Below, in pieces: positions 1-7,554 of a DNA stretch of 64,000 bases. Every line of letters starts with the position of its first letter. Within the stretch, counting starts at the first letter, position 1. This DNA is from Streptomyces sp. MP131-18. GTDB lineage: Bacteria; Actinomycetota; Actinomycetes; Streptomycetales; Streptomycetaceae. The stretch is from the NCBI RefSeq assembly GCF_001984575.1, contig NZ_LZNS01000001.1, positions 7,393,012 through 7,457,011 of the forward strand, in the 5' to 3' direction. Under the pieces are notes generated by a model, which saw only the letters and a program-made list of their open reading frames with translations, was not told where the DNA came from and ran no database searches. Position numbers and translations under genes: made by a program.

Positions 1-2
1 TG

Positions 3-86
3 CAGGCCGTGGAGAACACCGGCAAACCCGTCGGGCAGGCGCTGCACGAGGTGCAGGAACGCGGAACGGAGATCTTGCGCGCATGA
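3..86 (+). CDS. C-terminal fragment, probable ABC sugar-binding protein
   Basis: Only the last 27 codons lie in the window; the frame opens before position 1 and ends in a TGA that overlaps the next gene's ATG in an ATGA junction. The residues are soluble and helix-like (QAVENTGKPVGQ, then ALHEVQERGTEIL). A gene in this place, translationally coupled to two sugar ABC permeases, is normally the family-1 extracellular solute-binding lipoprotein. The identity rests on context and the tail alone. Confidence 0.55.
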   Translation, partial: QAVENTGKPVGQALHEVQERGTEILRA

Positions 87-1048
87 ACGCCCTCCACACC
101 CCGACGACACGCGCCCGCGAGGCCGCGCCGCCCGCCCCGCGGCGCGCGGAACGGCCGAGCCGGTGGCAGCGTTTCCGCCGCTCGGAGTCCGCGGCGTTCT
201 ACCTCTTCCTCGTGCCCTGGATCGTCGGCCTCGTCGGGCTGACCCTGGCGCCGATGCTGTTCTCGCTCTACGCCGGGTTCACCCGCTGGGACGGCGTGCA
301 CAGCCCCGAGTGGATCGGCCTGGCGAACTTCCGGGTGATGTTCGGCTCCGACCCCGACTTCTGGCCGTCCTTCGGCCGCACCTTCTACTACGCGGGGGCC
401 CGGGTGACGCTCGGGGTGCTGATGGCCCTGGCGCTGGCCGCGATCCTCAACACCCGCCTGCCGGGGCGCACGTTCTTCCGCACCGTCTTCTTCCTGCCGG
501 CGATCGTCACCGGCGTGCCGATGTTCGTCGTCTGGTCGTGGATGTTCGACCCCAGCGGCGGCATCCTCAACTACCTGCTGGACAAGGTGGGGATCGCGGG
601 CCCGGCGTGGCTGGGCAGCACCACCTGGTCGATGCCCGCACTGATTCTCATGAGCCTCACCGCGACCGGCGGCACCATGATCATCTTCCTGGCGGGGCTC
701 CAGGGCATCCCCGTCGAGCTGCGGGAGGCGGCGATCGTGGACGGCGCCGGCTGGTGGCACCGCTTCCGCGCGGTGACCGTGCCGTTGCTGTCGCCCGTCA
801 TCCTCTTCAACGTGGTCATGGGGCTGATCACCTCGCTCCAGGTATTCGCCGAACCCTTCGTGATGACCCAGGGCGGACCGGAGCGGTCCACCTACGTGTT
901 CGGCATGTACCTCTACAACGAGGCGTTCTGGTACTCCAACGTCGGCTACGCCTCGGCGCTGGCGTGGGTGCAGTTCCTGGTCATCGTCGCCCTGACCGTC
1001 CTGGTCCTCCGGTTCGCCCGGCGGCGCGTCCACTACATGGGCTCCTGA
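83..1048 (+). CDS. sugar ABC transporter permease, MalF/UgpA type
   Basis: Inner-membrane permease of 321 aa for a carbohydrate ABC importer. A charged, proline-rich N-tail of about 40 residues is followed by six predicted membrane segments, the first around residues 40-65. The EAA loop that contacts the ATPase is present as ELREAAIVDGAGWW near residues 213-226. The ATG overlaps the stop of the upstream binding-protein gene. The second permease follows after 17 bp, so this is a binding protein-permease-permease operon without its own ATPase, as is usual in Streptomyces, where a shared MsiK-type ATPase serves many importers. The neighbouring fucose-type enzymes suggest L-fucose or a related deoxy or hexose sugar as substrate; this is inference. 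Confidence 0.9.
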   Translation: MNALHTPTTRAREAAPPAPRRAERPSRWQRFRRSESAAFYLFLVPWIVGLVGLTLAPMLFSLYAGFTRWDGVHSPEWIGLANFRVMFGSDPDFWPSFGRTFYYAGARVTLGVLMALALAAILNTRLPGRTFFRTVFFLPAIVTGVPMFVVWSWMFDPSGGILNYLLDKVGIAGPAWLGSTTWSMPALILMSLTATGGTMIIFLAGLQGIPVELREAAIVDGAGWWHRFRAVTVPLLSPVILFNVVMGLITSLQVFAEPFVMTQGGPERSTYVFGMYLYNEAFWYSNVGYASALAWVQFLVIVALTVLVLRFARRRVHYMGS

Positions 1049-1065
1049 GGGGAGTTGGATCAGCC

Positions 1066-1950
1066 ATGACCGCCACCGCCCCCGCGCCCCGGTCGCGCAC
1101 CACCCTGCGCCTGTCGCTGACGCGCGGCCGGATCGCCCTGGTCCCGCTGTACGTGCCGCTGTGCATCGCCGCGTTCTTCTTCATCCTGCCCTTCGTGTGG
1201 ATGCTCTCGGGCGCCTTCAAGGAGCCCAGCGAAATCGCCGCCTACCCACCGCAGTTCATCCCCGACGGGCTGGGCACGGGGAACTTCACGGAGGCCGCCG
1301 CGGGCGTCTCGCTGTGGCGCTACCTGGGCAACTCGGTCCTGGTCGCGGTCGTCTCCACCGTGGGCACTCTCTTCTGTTCCACCCTCACGGCGTTCGCGTT
1401 CGCCTACCTGCGGGCCCCCGGCCGCAACCTGCTCTTCGGCCTCGTACTGTCCACGATGATGCTGCCGCCGTTCATCATCCTGATCCCGTCCTACAGCCTC
1501 TACCAGTGGCTCGGCTGGCTGGACACCTATCTGCCGCTGACCGTGCCGCACTTCCTCGGCGTGGGCTGCGCGTTCTACATCTTCCTGCTGCGGCAGTTCT
1601 TTCTCGGCATACCGCGCGAGCTGTTCGAGGCCGCGCGGATCGACGGGGCCGGGCGGCTGCGCCAGTACTGGCAGATCGCGCTCCCGCTGGCCAAGCCGGC
1701 GCTGGTCACGGTGACCCTCTTCCAGTTCGTCGCATCCTGGAACGACTTCTTCGGCCCGCTGATCTTCCTGACGGACTCCTCGAAGTTCACGCTGCCCGTG
1801 GGCATCCGCTTCTTCCAGGGGCTTTACACCACCGACTACGGGGCGCTGATGGCGGCCAGCTGCGTCAGCGTGCTGCCGGTGCTGCTGCTGTTCCTGGTCG
1901 CGCAGCGGTTCTTCGTCCAGGGCATCGCCACCACCGGCGGGAAGGGCTGA
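1066..1950 (+). CDS. sugar ABC transporter permease, MalG/UgpE type
   Basis: Second membrane subunit of the importer, 294 aa. About 30 mostly polar residues precede six predicted membrane segments. The EAA loop reads ELFEAARIDGAGRLRQY near residues 185-201, followed by the usual PLAKPAL. The ATG at 1066 is preceded by GGGGAG at 1049-1054. The frame is open far upstream, but that part is out of phase with the first permease and is a shadow. The gene faces the amidohydrolase gene across a 45-bp gap. Confidence 0.9.
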   Translation: MTATAPAPRSRTTLRLSLTRGRIALVPLYVPLCIAAFFFILPFVWMLSGAFKEPSEIAAYPPQFIPDGLGTGNFTEAAAGVSLWRYLGNSVLVAVVSTVGTLFCSTLTAFAFAYLRAPGRNLLFGLVLSTMMLPPFIILIPSYSLYQWLGWLDTYLPLTVPHFLGVGCAFYIFLLRQFFLGIPRELFEAARIDGAGRLRQYWQIALPLAKPALVTVTLFQFVASWNDFFGPLIFLTDSSKFTLPVGIRFFQGLYTTDYGALMAASCVSVLPVLLLFLVAQRFFVQGIATTGGKG

Positions 1951-1995
1951 GCGGCCGTGCGCCGGGCCCAGGACCGCCGCACGGCCGCCGGGCCG

Positions 1996-2850
1996 TCACG
2001 CGGGCGGCAGGCCGTAGACGCGCTCCGCCGTGCCGCCGAAGACCTCGGCCCGTTCCGCGGCGGACAGCACGGACGTCAACTCCTCGGCGGCGGCGGCGAC
2101 CTGCCCGTAGTCCGCGGCCAGCAGGCAGACCGGCCAGTCGGAGCCGAACATCAGCCGGGAGGGGCCGAAAACCTCCAGGGCCCGCTCCGCGTACGGCCGC
2201 AGATCGGCGACGGTCCACCGGGCCCAGTCCGCCTCCGTCACCAGGCCGGACAGCTTGGCGTGGACGTTCGGCTCCGCCGCCAGGGTGGCGATCAGCCCCG
2301 CCCATGGCTCGGAGCGGCCCGCGGCGATCGGTGGTTTGGCCAGGTGGTCGAGCACGAACGTCAGCCCGGGCAGCGCCCGCACCGTTTCGATCGCCGCGGG
2401 CAGCTGGTGGGGGAGGACCAGCAGGTCGTACGCCAGACCCGCGTCGGCGACCGCGGCAAGACCGGCGCGCACGTCGGCCCGGCACAGCCAGCGCGGATCG
2501 GCCTCGCCCTGCACCAGGTGCCGCACCCCGGCCAGCAGGTGGCCGCCGGGCGCGGCGCGCAGCCGGGCCAGCAGGTCCGCGACGGCCGCGCCGCGCGTCA
2601 GGTCCGCCCAGCCGACGACCCCGGCGACCAGCTCGCTGCCCGCGGCGAGCGCCAGGAACTCCGTGGTCTCCTCGGCGTCGGGCAGCACCTGCACCAGGAC
2701 GCTGCGGCCGACGCCGGCCTCGGCCGCCGGGCCTGCCAGCTCGTCCAGGAGCACCGTGCGGTGGATCGACGCCATGCTCGCGGCGCCGAGCCAGGGCTGC
2801 GGCCTGCGGCCGAGGTCCCAGACGTGGTGGTGCGCGTCGACCCGGGTCAT
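1996..2850 (-). CDS. amidohydrolase, L-fuconolactonase type
   Basis: TIM-barrel metal-dependent hydrolase of the amidohydrolase_2 family, 284 aa, normal length for L-fucono-1,5-lactonase and related sugar lactonases. The N-terminal metal motif is VDAHHHVWD (residues 4-12), and the C-terminal metal/base motif is MFGSDWPVC, with the Asp expected to activate water. The predicted reaction is opening of the lactone made by the preceding aldose dehydrogenase, giving the sugar acid. Its ATG overlaps the stop of the aldo/keto reductase (4 bp), so the two are translationally coupled. Family and pathway fit well; the exact lactone is inferred from neighbours. Confidence 0.85.
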   Translation of the reverse strand: MTRVDAHHHVWDLGRRPQPWLGAASMASIHRTVLLDELAGPAAEAGVGRSVLVQVLPDAEETTEFLALAAGSELVAGVVGWADLTRGAAVADLLARLRAAPGGHLLAGVRHLVQGEADPRWLCRADVRAGLAAVADAGLAYDLLVLPHQLPAAIETVRALPGLTFVLDHLAKPPIAAGRSEPWAGLIATLAAEPNVHAKLSGLVTEADWARWTVADLRPYAERALEVFGPSRLMFGSDWPVCLLAADYGQVAAAAEELTSVLSAAERAEVFGGTAERVYGLPPA

Positions 2851-3857
2851 GCGCCCGCCTCCCCTGCCGGCTCGTTCAACTCGTTCAACTCGTTCAACTC
2901 CTCCGGCTCGTCCAGCTCGTCCCACAGGGCGTCCGGCACCTCCGTGGCGGCGTGCTCGGCGTTCCGCGCGACCTCCTCCGCGGTGCGCGCCCCCACGACC
3001 ACCCCGGTCACCGCGGGGTGCCGCAGCGGGAACTGGAGCGCCGCGGCGGCCAGCGGCACCCCGTGGGCGGCGCACCGTCCGGCCAGCCGCCGGGCGCGGC
3101 GCAGCACCCGCTCGGGGACGGGCGCGTAGTTGTAGTGCGCGCCGGACGAAGGGGCGGCGAGCACGCCGCTGTTGAACACCCCGCCGACCAGCACGCCCGT
3201 CCCGCGCGCCGCGCAGCGCGGCAGCAGGTCCCGCGCCGCCTCCCGGTCGAGCAGCGAGTAGCGGCCCGCGACCAGCACGCAGTCCACGTCGGTCTCCGCG
3301 ACGAACCGGGACAGCATGGCGCACTGGTTCATGCCCACGCCGATCGCCTTCACCACGCCCTCCTCGCGCAGCCGGGCCAGGGCCGGGTATGCCTCGCGGA
3401 CGGCCGGTTCCCAGTGCGCGTCCGGATCGTGGATCAGGACCACGTCGAAGGAGTCGAGGCCGGCGCGCTCCAGGCTCTCGGCCAGGGAACGGCGCACGCC
3501 CTCGGAGCTGTAGTCGCGCACCCGCACCCGGTCCGGAGCGCCCTCGAAGCCCTCGGCGTCCGCCCTGGCCTCGGCCGGCGTCGCGGACCGCAGCAGCCGC
3601 CCCACCTTGGTCGACACCACGGCCTCGGCCCTGGGGCGGTCCGCGAGGAACGCGCCGAGCCGTTCCTCCGCGAGCCCGGCGCCGTAGTGCGGGGCCGTGT
3701 CGAAGTAGCGGATACCCGCGTCCCAGGCGGCGGCGAGCGTGTCCGCGGCCTGCTCGTCGTCGACCGCGGAGAACAGGCCGCCCAGCGGGCCGGTGCCCAA
3801 GCCGACCCGCCCGACCCGGACGCCGGAACGTCCGAGCGGGGCGGTGGTGCCGATCAC
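2847..3857 (-). CDS. aldo/keto reductase, L-fucose dehydrogenase type
   Basis: NAD(P)-dependent aldose 1-dehydrogenase of the aldo/keto reductase family, 336 aa. The start chosen is GTG at 3857; the N-terminus then reads MIGTTAPLGRSGV and GLGTGPLGGLF, typical of L-fucose or D-threo-aldose dehydrogenases. Catalytic residues are visible: Asp and Tyr in FDTAPHYG, Lys in STKVGR, His in VLIHDPD. Predicted role is oxidation of L-fucose or a like aldose to the 1,5-lactone. The C-terminus carries a run of NEL triplets encoded by a 9-bp tandem repeat. The IS110 element lies just upstream, so any former co-transcription with the FadR gene is interrupted. Confidence 0.86.
   Translation of the reverse strand: MIGTTAPLGRSGVRVGRVGLGTGPLGGLFSAVDDEQAADTLAAAWDAGIRYFDTAPHYGAGLAEERLGAFLADRPRAEAVVSTKVGRLLRSATPAEARADAEGFEGAPDRVRVRDYSSEGVRRSLAESLERAGLDSFDVVLIHDPDAHWEPAVREAYPALARLREEGVVKAIGVGMNQCAMLSRFVAETDVDCVLVAGRYSLLDREAARDLLPRCAARGTGVLVGGVFNSGVLAAPSSGAHYNYAPVPERVLRRARRLAGRCAAHGVPLAAAALQFPLRHPAVTGVVVGARTAEEVARNAEHAATEVPDALWDELDEPEELNELNELNEPAGEAGA
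2871..2900. repeat. 9-bp tandem repeat (CTCGTTCAA x3)
   Basis: Three exact copies of CTCGTTCAA plus a partial fourth lie inside the 3' end of the aldo/keto reductase gene. On the coding strand they give repeated Asn-Glu-Leu triplets. Unit length is a multiple of three, so copy-number change would lengthen or shorten the tail without a frameshift. Confidence 0.9.
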
Positions 3858-4013
3858 CGCGCACGCCCCAGGGCGTGCGGCCCGGCGGTGGCGGCGCGCC
3901 ACGCGCCGCCGCGGAGTGGCGGAAGGTCGGAATGCAATCGCATGGCTCTCCGTAAGTTGTTGGGTGGCCCGGGAGGGCCGGATGTGGCTTATGGCTCCTT
4001 GCCGTTCGTGGCT

Positions 4014-4154
4014 CCCCAGGAGTGGCCGTCCGGCTCTCCGGGGCGCCCTGACTGCTGATTGAGATGTGCGCGCCGTGTGCGGTCGCTGATTACGGAGATG
4101 ACAGCGGGGTGTTCCTCGGGCCGACGGCATGTCGTGCGGAACGAGGAGGGGCGA
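4014..4154 (+). ncRNA. candidate bridge-RNA region of the IS110 element
   Basis: No gene is visible in this stretch between the putative left end and the transposase start. In IS110-group elements the non-coding left end is known to encode the structured bridge RNA that specifies donor and target DNA. Position and length fit, but I did not derive a confident fold. Treat this as a location-based call. Confidence 0.35.
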
Positions 4155-5357
4155 GTGAGCGAGCGACAGGCCCAGGTCTGGGCCGGTATCGACGCGGGCA
4201 AGGGCCACCACTGGGCGACGGTGGTCGACGAGACCGGCGCCACGCTGTGGTCGAAGAAGGTCGATAACGACGAGTCGGCGATTCTGACCGCGCTCGGTGA
4301 GATCCTCGGCCTGGCGGACGAGGTCCACTGGGCGGTGGACATCTCCGGTACGTCCTCCGCGCTGCTGCTGGCGCTGCTGGCGGCGCACGGCCAGCAGGCC
4401 GTCTACGTGCCCGGCCGCACGGTCAACCGCATGTCGGGCGCCTACCGGGGCGAAGCGAAAACCGACGCCCGCGACGCCTACGTCATTGCGGAGACCGCAC
4501 GTCAGCGCCGTGACTTCGCCACTATCGACGTGCCCGCCCAGCTCGCCGCCGACCTCGCGCTGCTGACCGCCCACCGCTCCGACCTGATCGCCGACCGGGT
4601 GCGGATGATCAACCGGCTCCGCGACGTGCTGACCGGTATCTTCCCCGCCCTGGAGCGGGCCTTTGACTACTCCGCCCACAAGGGTGCGCTGGTGCTGCTG
4701 ACGGGCTATCAGACCCCGACCGCCCTCCGCCGCCGCGGACGCGCCCGGCTGACAGCCTGGCTGGCCAGCCGCAGCGTCCGGGGTGCCGACGCGGTCGCGG
4801 CCACCGCCCTGGAGGCCGCGCAGGCCCAGCAGACCGCTCTGCCCGGCGAGGACGTCGCCGCACAGATCGTCGCCGGCCTTGCGGTGCAGATCCTGGCTCT
4901 TGACGACCGGCTCAAGCGCATCGACAAGCAGGTCGCGACCACCTTCCGCAGCCACCCGCAAGCCGGGATCATCGAGTCCCTGCCCGGCATGGGCCCCATA
5001 CTCGGTGCCGAGTTCGTCGTCGCCGCCGGCGATCTCGCGGCCTACAACGATGCCGGCCACCTGGCGTCGGCGGCCGGGCTGGTGCCCGTCCCACGCGACT
5101 CCGGGCGCCGGACGGGCAATCTGCACCGGCCCAAGCGTTACAGCCGCCGCCTGCGCCGGGTGTTCTATATGTCCGCGCAGACGAGCATCATCCGCGAGGG
5201 GCCGAACCGGGACTTCTACCTCAAGAAGCGGAACGAAGGACTCAAACACATCCAAGCCGTCATCGCCCTGGCACGGCGTCGGGCCAGCGTCCTGTGGGCA
5301 CTCCTGCGCGACAACCGGGTCTTCACCCCCGAACTGCCAGTCACGCAGGCGGCTTGA
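4155..5357 (+). CDS. IS110-family transposase/recombinase
   Basis: Recombinase of 400 aa. The N-terminal DEDD (RuvC-like) domain begins with WAGIDAGKGHHWATVVDE, which holds the first acidic residue; the next acidic segment is VHWAVDISG near residue 60, and EAKTDARDAYVIA lies near 100. The C-terminal transposase_20 domain has SLPGMGPILGAEFV around residue 275, then ASAAGLVPVPRDSGRR with the conserved serine region. GTG at 4155 follows GAGGGGCGA and gives a standard IS110 N-terminus; the frame stays open further upstream without family resemblance. There is no frameshift or missing motif, so it may be active. Confidence 0.92.
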   Translation: MSERQAQVWAGIDAGKGHHWATVVDETGATLWSKKVDNDESAILTALGEILGLADEVHWAVDISGTSSALLLALLAAHGQQAVYVPGRTVNRMSGAYRGEAKTDARDAYVIAETARQRRDFATIDVPAQLAADLALLTAHRSDLIADRVRMINRLRDVLTGIFPALERAFDYSAHKGALVLLTGYQTPTALRRRGRARLTAWLASRSVRGADAVAATALEAAQAQQTALPGEDVAAQIVAGLAVQILALDDRLKRIDKQVATTFRSHPQAGIIESLPGMGPILGAEFVVAAGDLAAYNDAGHLASAAGLVPVPRDSGRRTGNLHRPKRYSRRLRRVFYMSAQTSIIREGPNRDFYLKKRNEGLKHIQAVIALARRRASVLWALLRDNRVFTPELPVTQAA

Positions 5358-5392
5358 CTTCGTCATTGAGACTCCTGGGGGCTGAGGCGAGA

Positions 5393-6094
5393 TCAGTCCG
5401 CGCCGAGGTGGTCGCGCAGCCAGCGTTCGGTGCTGCTGACGTGCACCAGGGCGGCGGCCTCCGCGAGGGCGGCGTCCCGGTCGGCCAGGGCGGCGTAGAT
5501 GGTCTCGTGCTCGGTCAGGGTCAGGCCCGAGGCGTCCTCGTCGACCAGGCCGCGCCAGACCCGCGCCCTGAGCGTGCTGCTGGAGATGCCCTCCAGCAGG
5601 GAGACGAGTGTCTCGTTGCCGGTCGCCGCGAGCACGGCCCGGTGGAACGCCGCGTCGTGCTCGGTCAGCAGTTCGGCATCGTCCCGCGCGGCACGCATCG
5701 CGTCCAGATGCCGGCGCACCTCCGCGAGCTGCGCGGCGCCGATCCTGGTGGCCGCGAGCCCGGTCGCGACCGGCTCGAACAGCCGCCTGACCTCCGTCAG
5801 CTGCAACAGGGTCTCGCCGCGCAGCATTTCGACCGCGGTCCCGAGGCCGTCGAGGAGCAGGTGCGGCTCCAGGCTCGTCACATACGTGCCGTCGCCCCTG
5901 CGGATCTCCAGCACGCGGGAGACCACCAGCGCCTTCACGGCCTCCCGCATGAGGTTGCGGGACAGGCCGAGGTCCGCCGCGAGCTGCTGCTCCGGCGGCA
6001 GCTTGGCGCCCGGGGGCAGCTCACCGGACTGGATCAGCTCCCTGATGCGGGTGATGGCCTTGTCGGTCAGTGACACGGGGCGGGAGCCTAACAA
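5393..6094 (-). CDS. FadR-type (GntR family) transcriptional regulator
   Basis: DNA-binding repressor of 233 aa. The N-terminal winged helix contains LTDKAITRIREL and LGLSRNLMREAVKAL. The C-terminal all-helical FCD domain has TEHDAAFHRAVL and EHETIYAAL, whose Asp/His residues commonly hold a metal and the ligand. The start is uncertain: TTG at 6094 gives the usual short lead-in, GTG at 6076 is the alternative, and neither has a strong ribosome site. It is divergent from the enolase-superfamily gene. Two identical GATCCCATGTC boxes in the shared intergenic region are probable operators. It likely controls the sugar-acid cluster in response to a pathway intermediate. Confidence 0.87.
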   Translation of the reverse strand: MLGSRPVSLTDKAITRIRELIQSGELPPGAKLPPEQQLAADLGLSRNLMREAVKALVVSRVLEIRRGDGTYVTSLEPHLLLDGLGTAVEMLRGETLLQLTEVRRLFEPVATGLAATRIGAAQLAEVRRHLDAMRAARDDAELLTEHDAAFHRAVLAATGNETLVSLLEGISSSTLRARVWRGLVDEDASGLTLTEHETIYAALADRDAALAEAAALVHVSSTERWLRDHLGAD

Positions 6095-6097
6095 AGA

Positions 6098-6108
6098 GAT
6101 CCCATGTC
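6098..6108 (-). promoter_or_regulatory. candidate FadR operator copy 1
   Basis: The box GATCCCATGTC abuts the putative TTG start of the FadR-type gene. An exact copy lies at 6206-6216 in the same divergent intergenic region. A looser inverted relative, ATGGGACAC, occurs near 6141. The repeat is seen directly; binding by the adjacent regulator is inference. Confidence 0.5.
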
Positions 6109-6205
6109 TTGAAGGGGTGAGTCGTTGCCTTCTTCCGGAAATGGGACACGATACGGCGCTTCTCCGTCATGGGGTGGACGTCCGTCGCCATGGCAACTAT
6201 AAATC

Positions 6206-6216
6206 GATCCCATGTC
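6206..6216 (+). promoter_or_regulatory. candidate FadR operator copy 2
   Basis: Second exact GATCCCATGTC box, about 40 bp ahead of the enolase-superfamily start and 108 bp from the first box. It directly follows an AT-rich patch (ACTATAAATC, 6197-6206) that could hold the -10 element for the rightward gene, a good place for repression. Confidence 0.5.
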
Positions 6217-6252
6217 CAAGCGATATGTTTCCCCTGCGCCCTGGCGGTCCCC

Positions 6253-7554
6253 GTGGCCGAGGTGATCAGTGCCGTCGAGGTGGCCGACGTGCGGTTCCCG
6301 ACCTCGCGGGAGCTGGACGGCTCCGACGCGATGAACCCCGAGCCCGACTACTCGGCGACCTACGTGACCCTGCGCACCTCCGACGGGGCCGAGGGCTTCG
6401 GCCTCGCGTTCACCATCGGGCGCGGCAACGAGATCACCGCCGCGGCCGTGCGCGCCCTCCAGCCGCTGGTGACGGGGCTGCCGGTGGACGACCTGCTGGC
6501 CGACCTCGGCGCGTTCTCCCGGCGCCTGACCGGCGACGGCCAGCTGCGCTGGCTCGGGCCCCACAAGGGCGTCATCCACATGGCGGCCGGCGCGGTCGTC
6601 AACGCGGCGTGGGACCTGTACGCGCGGCGGGCCGGCAAACCGCTGTGGGACCTGCTGGCCTCCCTCAGCCCCGAACAGCTCGTCGCCCTCGTCGACTTCC
6701 GTTACCTGAAGGACGCGCTCACCCGCGAGGAGGCCCTGGACATCCTGCGCGCCGCGGAGCCTGGCCGCGCGGCACGCCGCGCCCGGCTGCTGGCCGACGG
6801 CTACCCCGCCTACACCACCACCCCCGGCTGGCTCGGCTATACCGACGACAAGCTGGTGCGGCTGGCCCGCGAGGCGGTCGCCGAGGGGTTCACCCAGATC
6901 AAGCTGAAGGTGGGCACCGACCCGGAGGCCGACCTGCGGCGGATGCGGCTGGCCCGCGAGGCCGTCGGCCCCGGGGTGCGCATCGCCGTCGACGCCAACC
7001 AGGCGTGGGGCGTGGGGCAGGCCGTCGAGTGGCTGCGCCCGCTGGCGCCCTACGAGCCGTACTGGATAGAGGAGCCCACGTCGCCCGACGACGTCCTCGG
7101 ACACGCCGCGATCCGCCGCGCCGTCGCTCCCGTCAAGGTCGCCACCGGCGAGCACTGCCACAACCAGGTGATGTTCAAGCAGCTGCTCCAGGCCGAGGCC
7201 ATCGATGTGCTCCAGCTCGATGCGGCCCGCGTCGCCGGCGTCACGGAGAACGTGGCGATCCTGCTGCTCGCCGCCAAGTTCGGCGTGCCGGTCTGCCCCC
7301 ACGCCGGGGGCGTCGGCCTGTGCGAGATGGTGCAGCACCTGGCCATGTTCGACTTCGTCGCCGTCAGCGGCAGCACCGAGGACCGCGTCATCGAGTACGT
7401 CGACCACCTGCACGAACACTTCACCGCCCCGGTCACGGTGCGCGACGGGCGTTACCTCGCGCCGGCCGTGCCCGGCCTGGGCGCCGAGATGCACGCCGCG
7501 TCCATCGCCGACCACAGCTACCCCGACGGACCCGTCTGGAGCACCGCGCCATGA
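6253..7554 (+). CDS. enolase-superfamily dehydratase, L-fuconate dehydratase type
   Basis: Sugar-acid dehydratase of the mandelate racemase/enolase superfamily, 433 aa, matching FucD-type L-fuconate dehydratases. The capping domain contains VRFPTSRELDGSDAMN, characteristic of that group. In the barrel the acid/base lysines are in QIKLKVG. Magnesium ligands are the Asp of VDANQ, the Glu of WIEEP and the Glu of TGEHC, and the catalytic His is in CPHAGGVGLCE. The start GTG at 6253 has GGCGG 5 bases upstream; GTG at 6262 is possible, and the frame stays open to 6169. Product would be 2-keto-3-deoxy-L-fuconate. The stop overlaps the next gene's ATG. Confidence 0.88.
   Translation: MAEVISAVEVADVRFPTSRELDGSDAMNPEPDYSATYVTLRTSDGAEGFGLAFTIGRGNEITAAAVRALQPLVTGLPVDDLLADLGAFSRRLTGDGQLRWLGPHKGVIHMAAGAVVNAAWDLYARRAGKPLWDLLASLSPEQLVALVDFRYLKDALTREEALDILRAAEPGRAARRARLLADGYPAYTTTPGWLGYTDDKLVRLAREAVAEGFTQIKLKVGTDPEADLRRMRLAREAVGPGVRIAVDANQAWGVGQAVEWLRPLAPYEPYWIEEPTSPDDVLGHAAIRRAVAPVKVATGEHCHNQVMFKQLLQAEAIDVLQLDAARVAGVTENVAILLLAAKFGVPVCPHAGGVGLCEMVQHLAMFDFVAVSGSTEDRVIEYVDHLHEHFTAPVTVRDGRYLAPAVPGLGAEMHAASIADHSYPDGPVWSTAP

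Larger units (their letters stand above)
4014..5380 (+). mobile_element. IS110-family insertion sequence, apparently intact
   Basis: An element of roughly 1.37 kb built around an uninterrupted IS110-type transposase. The 10-bp CCCCAGGAGT at 4014-4023 is repeated in inverse orientation as ACTCCTGGGG at 5371-5380, which I use as approximate ends. A short direct repeat ATTGAGA also occurs near both sides (4057-4063 and 5365-5371), so the true ends could be a few tens of bases further in. The left side has about 130 bp of non-coding DNA before the transposase and the right side under 30 bp, an asymmetry typical of the IS110 group. It sits between the FadR gene (ending at 5393) and the aldo/keto reductase start. 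Confidence 0.7.

Noticed and set aside
163..1065. Long open frame overlapping the first ABC permease and continuing into the second
   Set aside because: The part before 1066 is arginine- and proline-rich, out of phase with the permease and antiparallel to no known family; it is a high-GC shadow. The real protein starts at 1066.
1161..4058. 965-codon open frame through the permease, lactonase and reductase
   Set aside because: The composition is typical of the shifted frame of GC-rich genes, and it opposes three genes with clear family motifs.
5371..5380. Treating the IS inverted repeat as proven terminal repeats
   Set aside because: IS110-group elements normally lack them and a competing direct repeat is nearby, so the ends are given as approximate.
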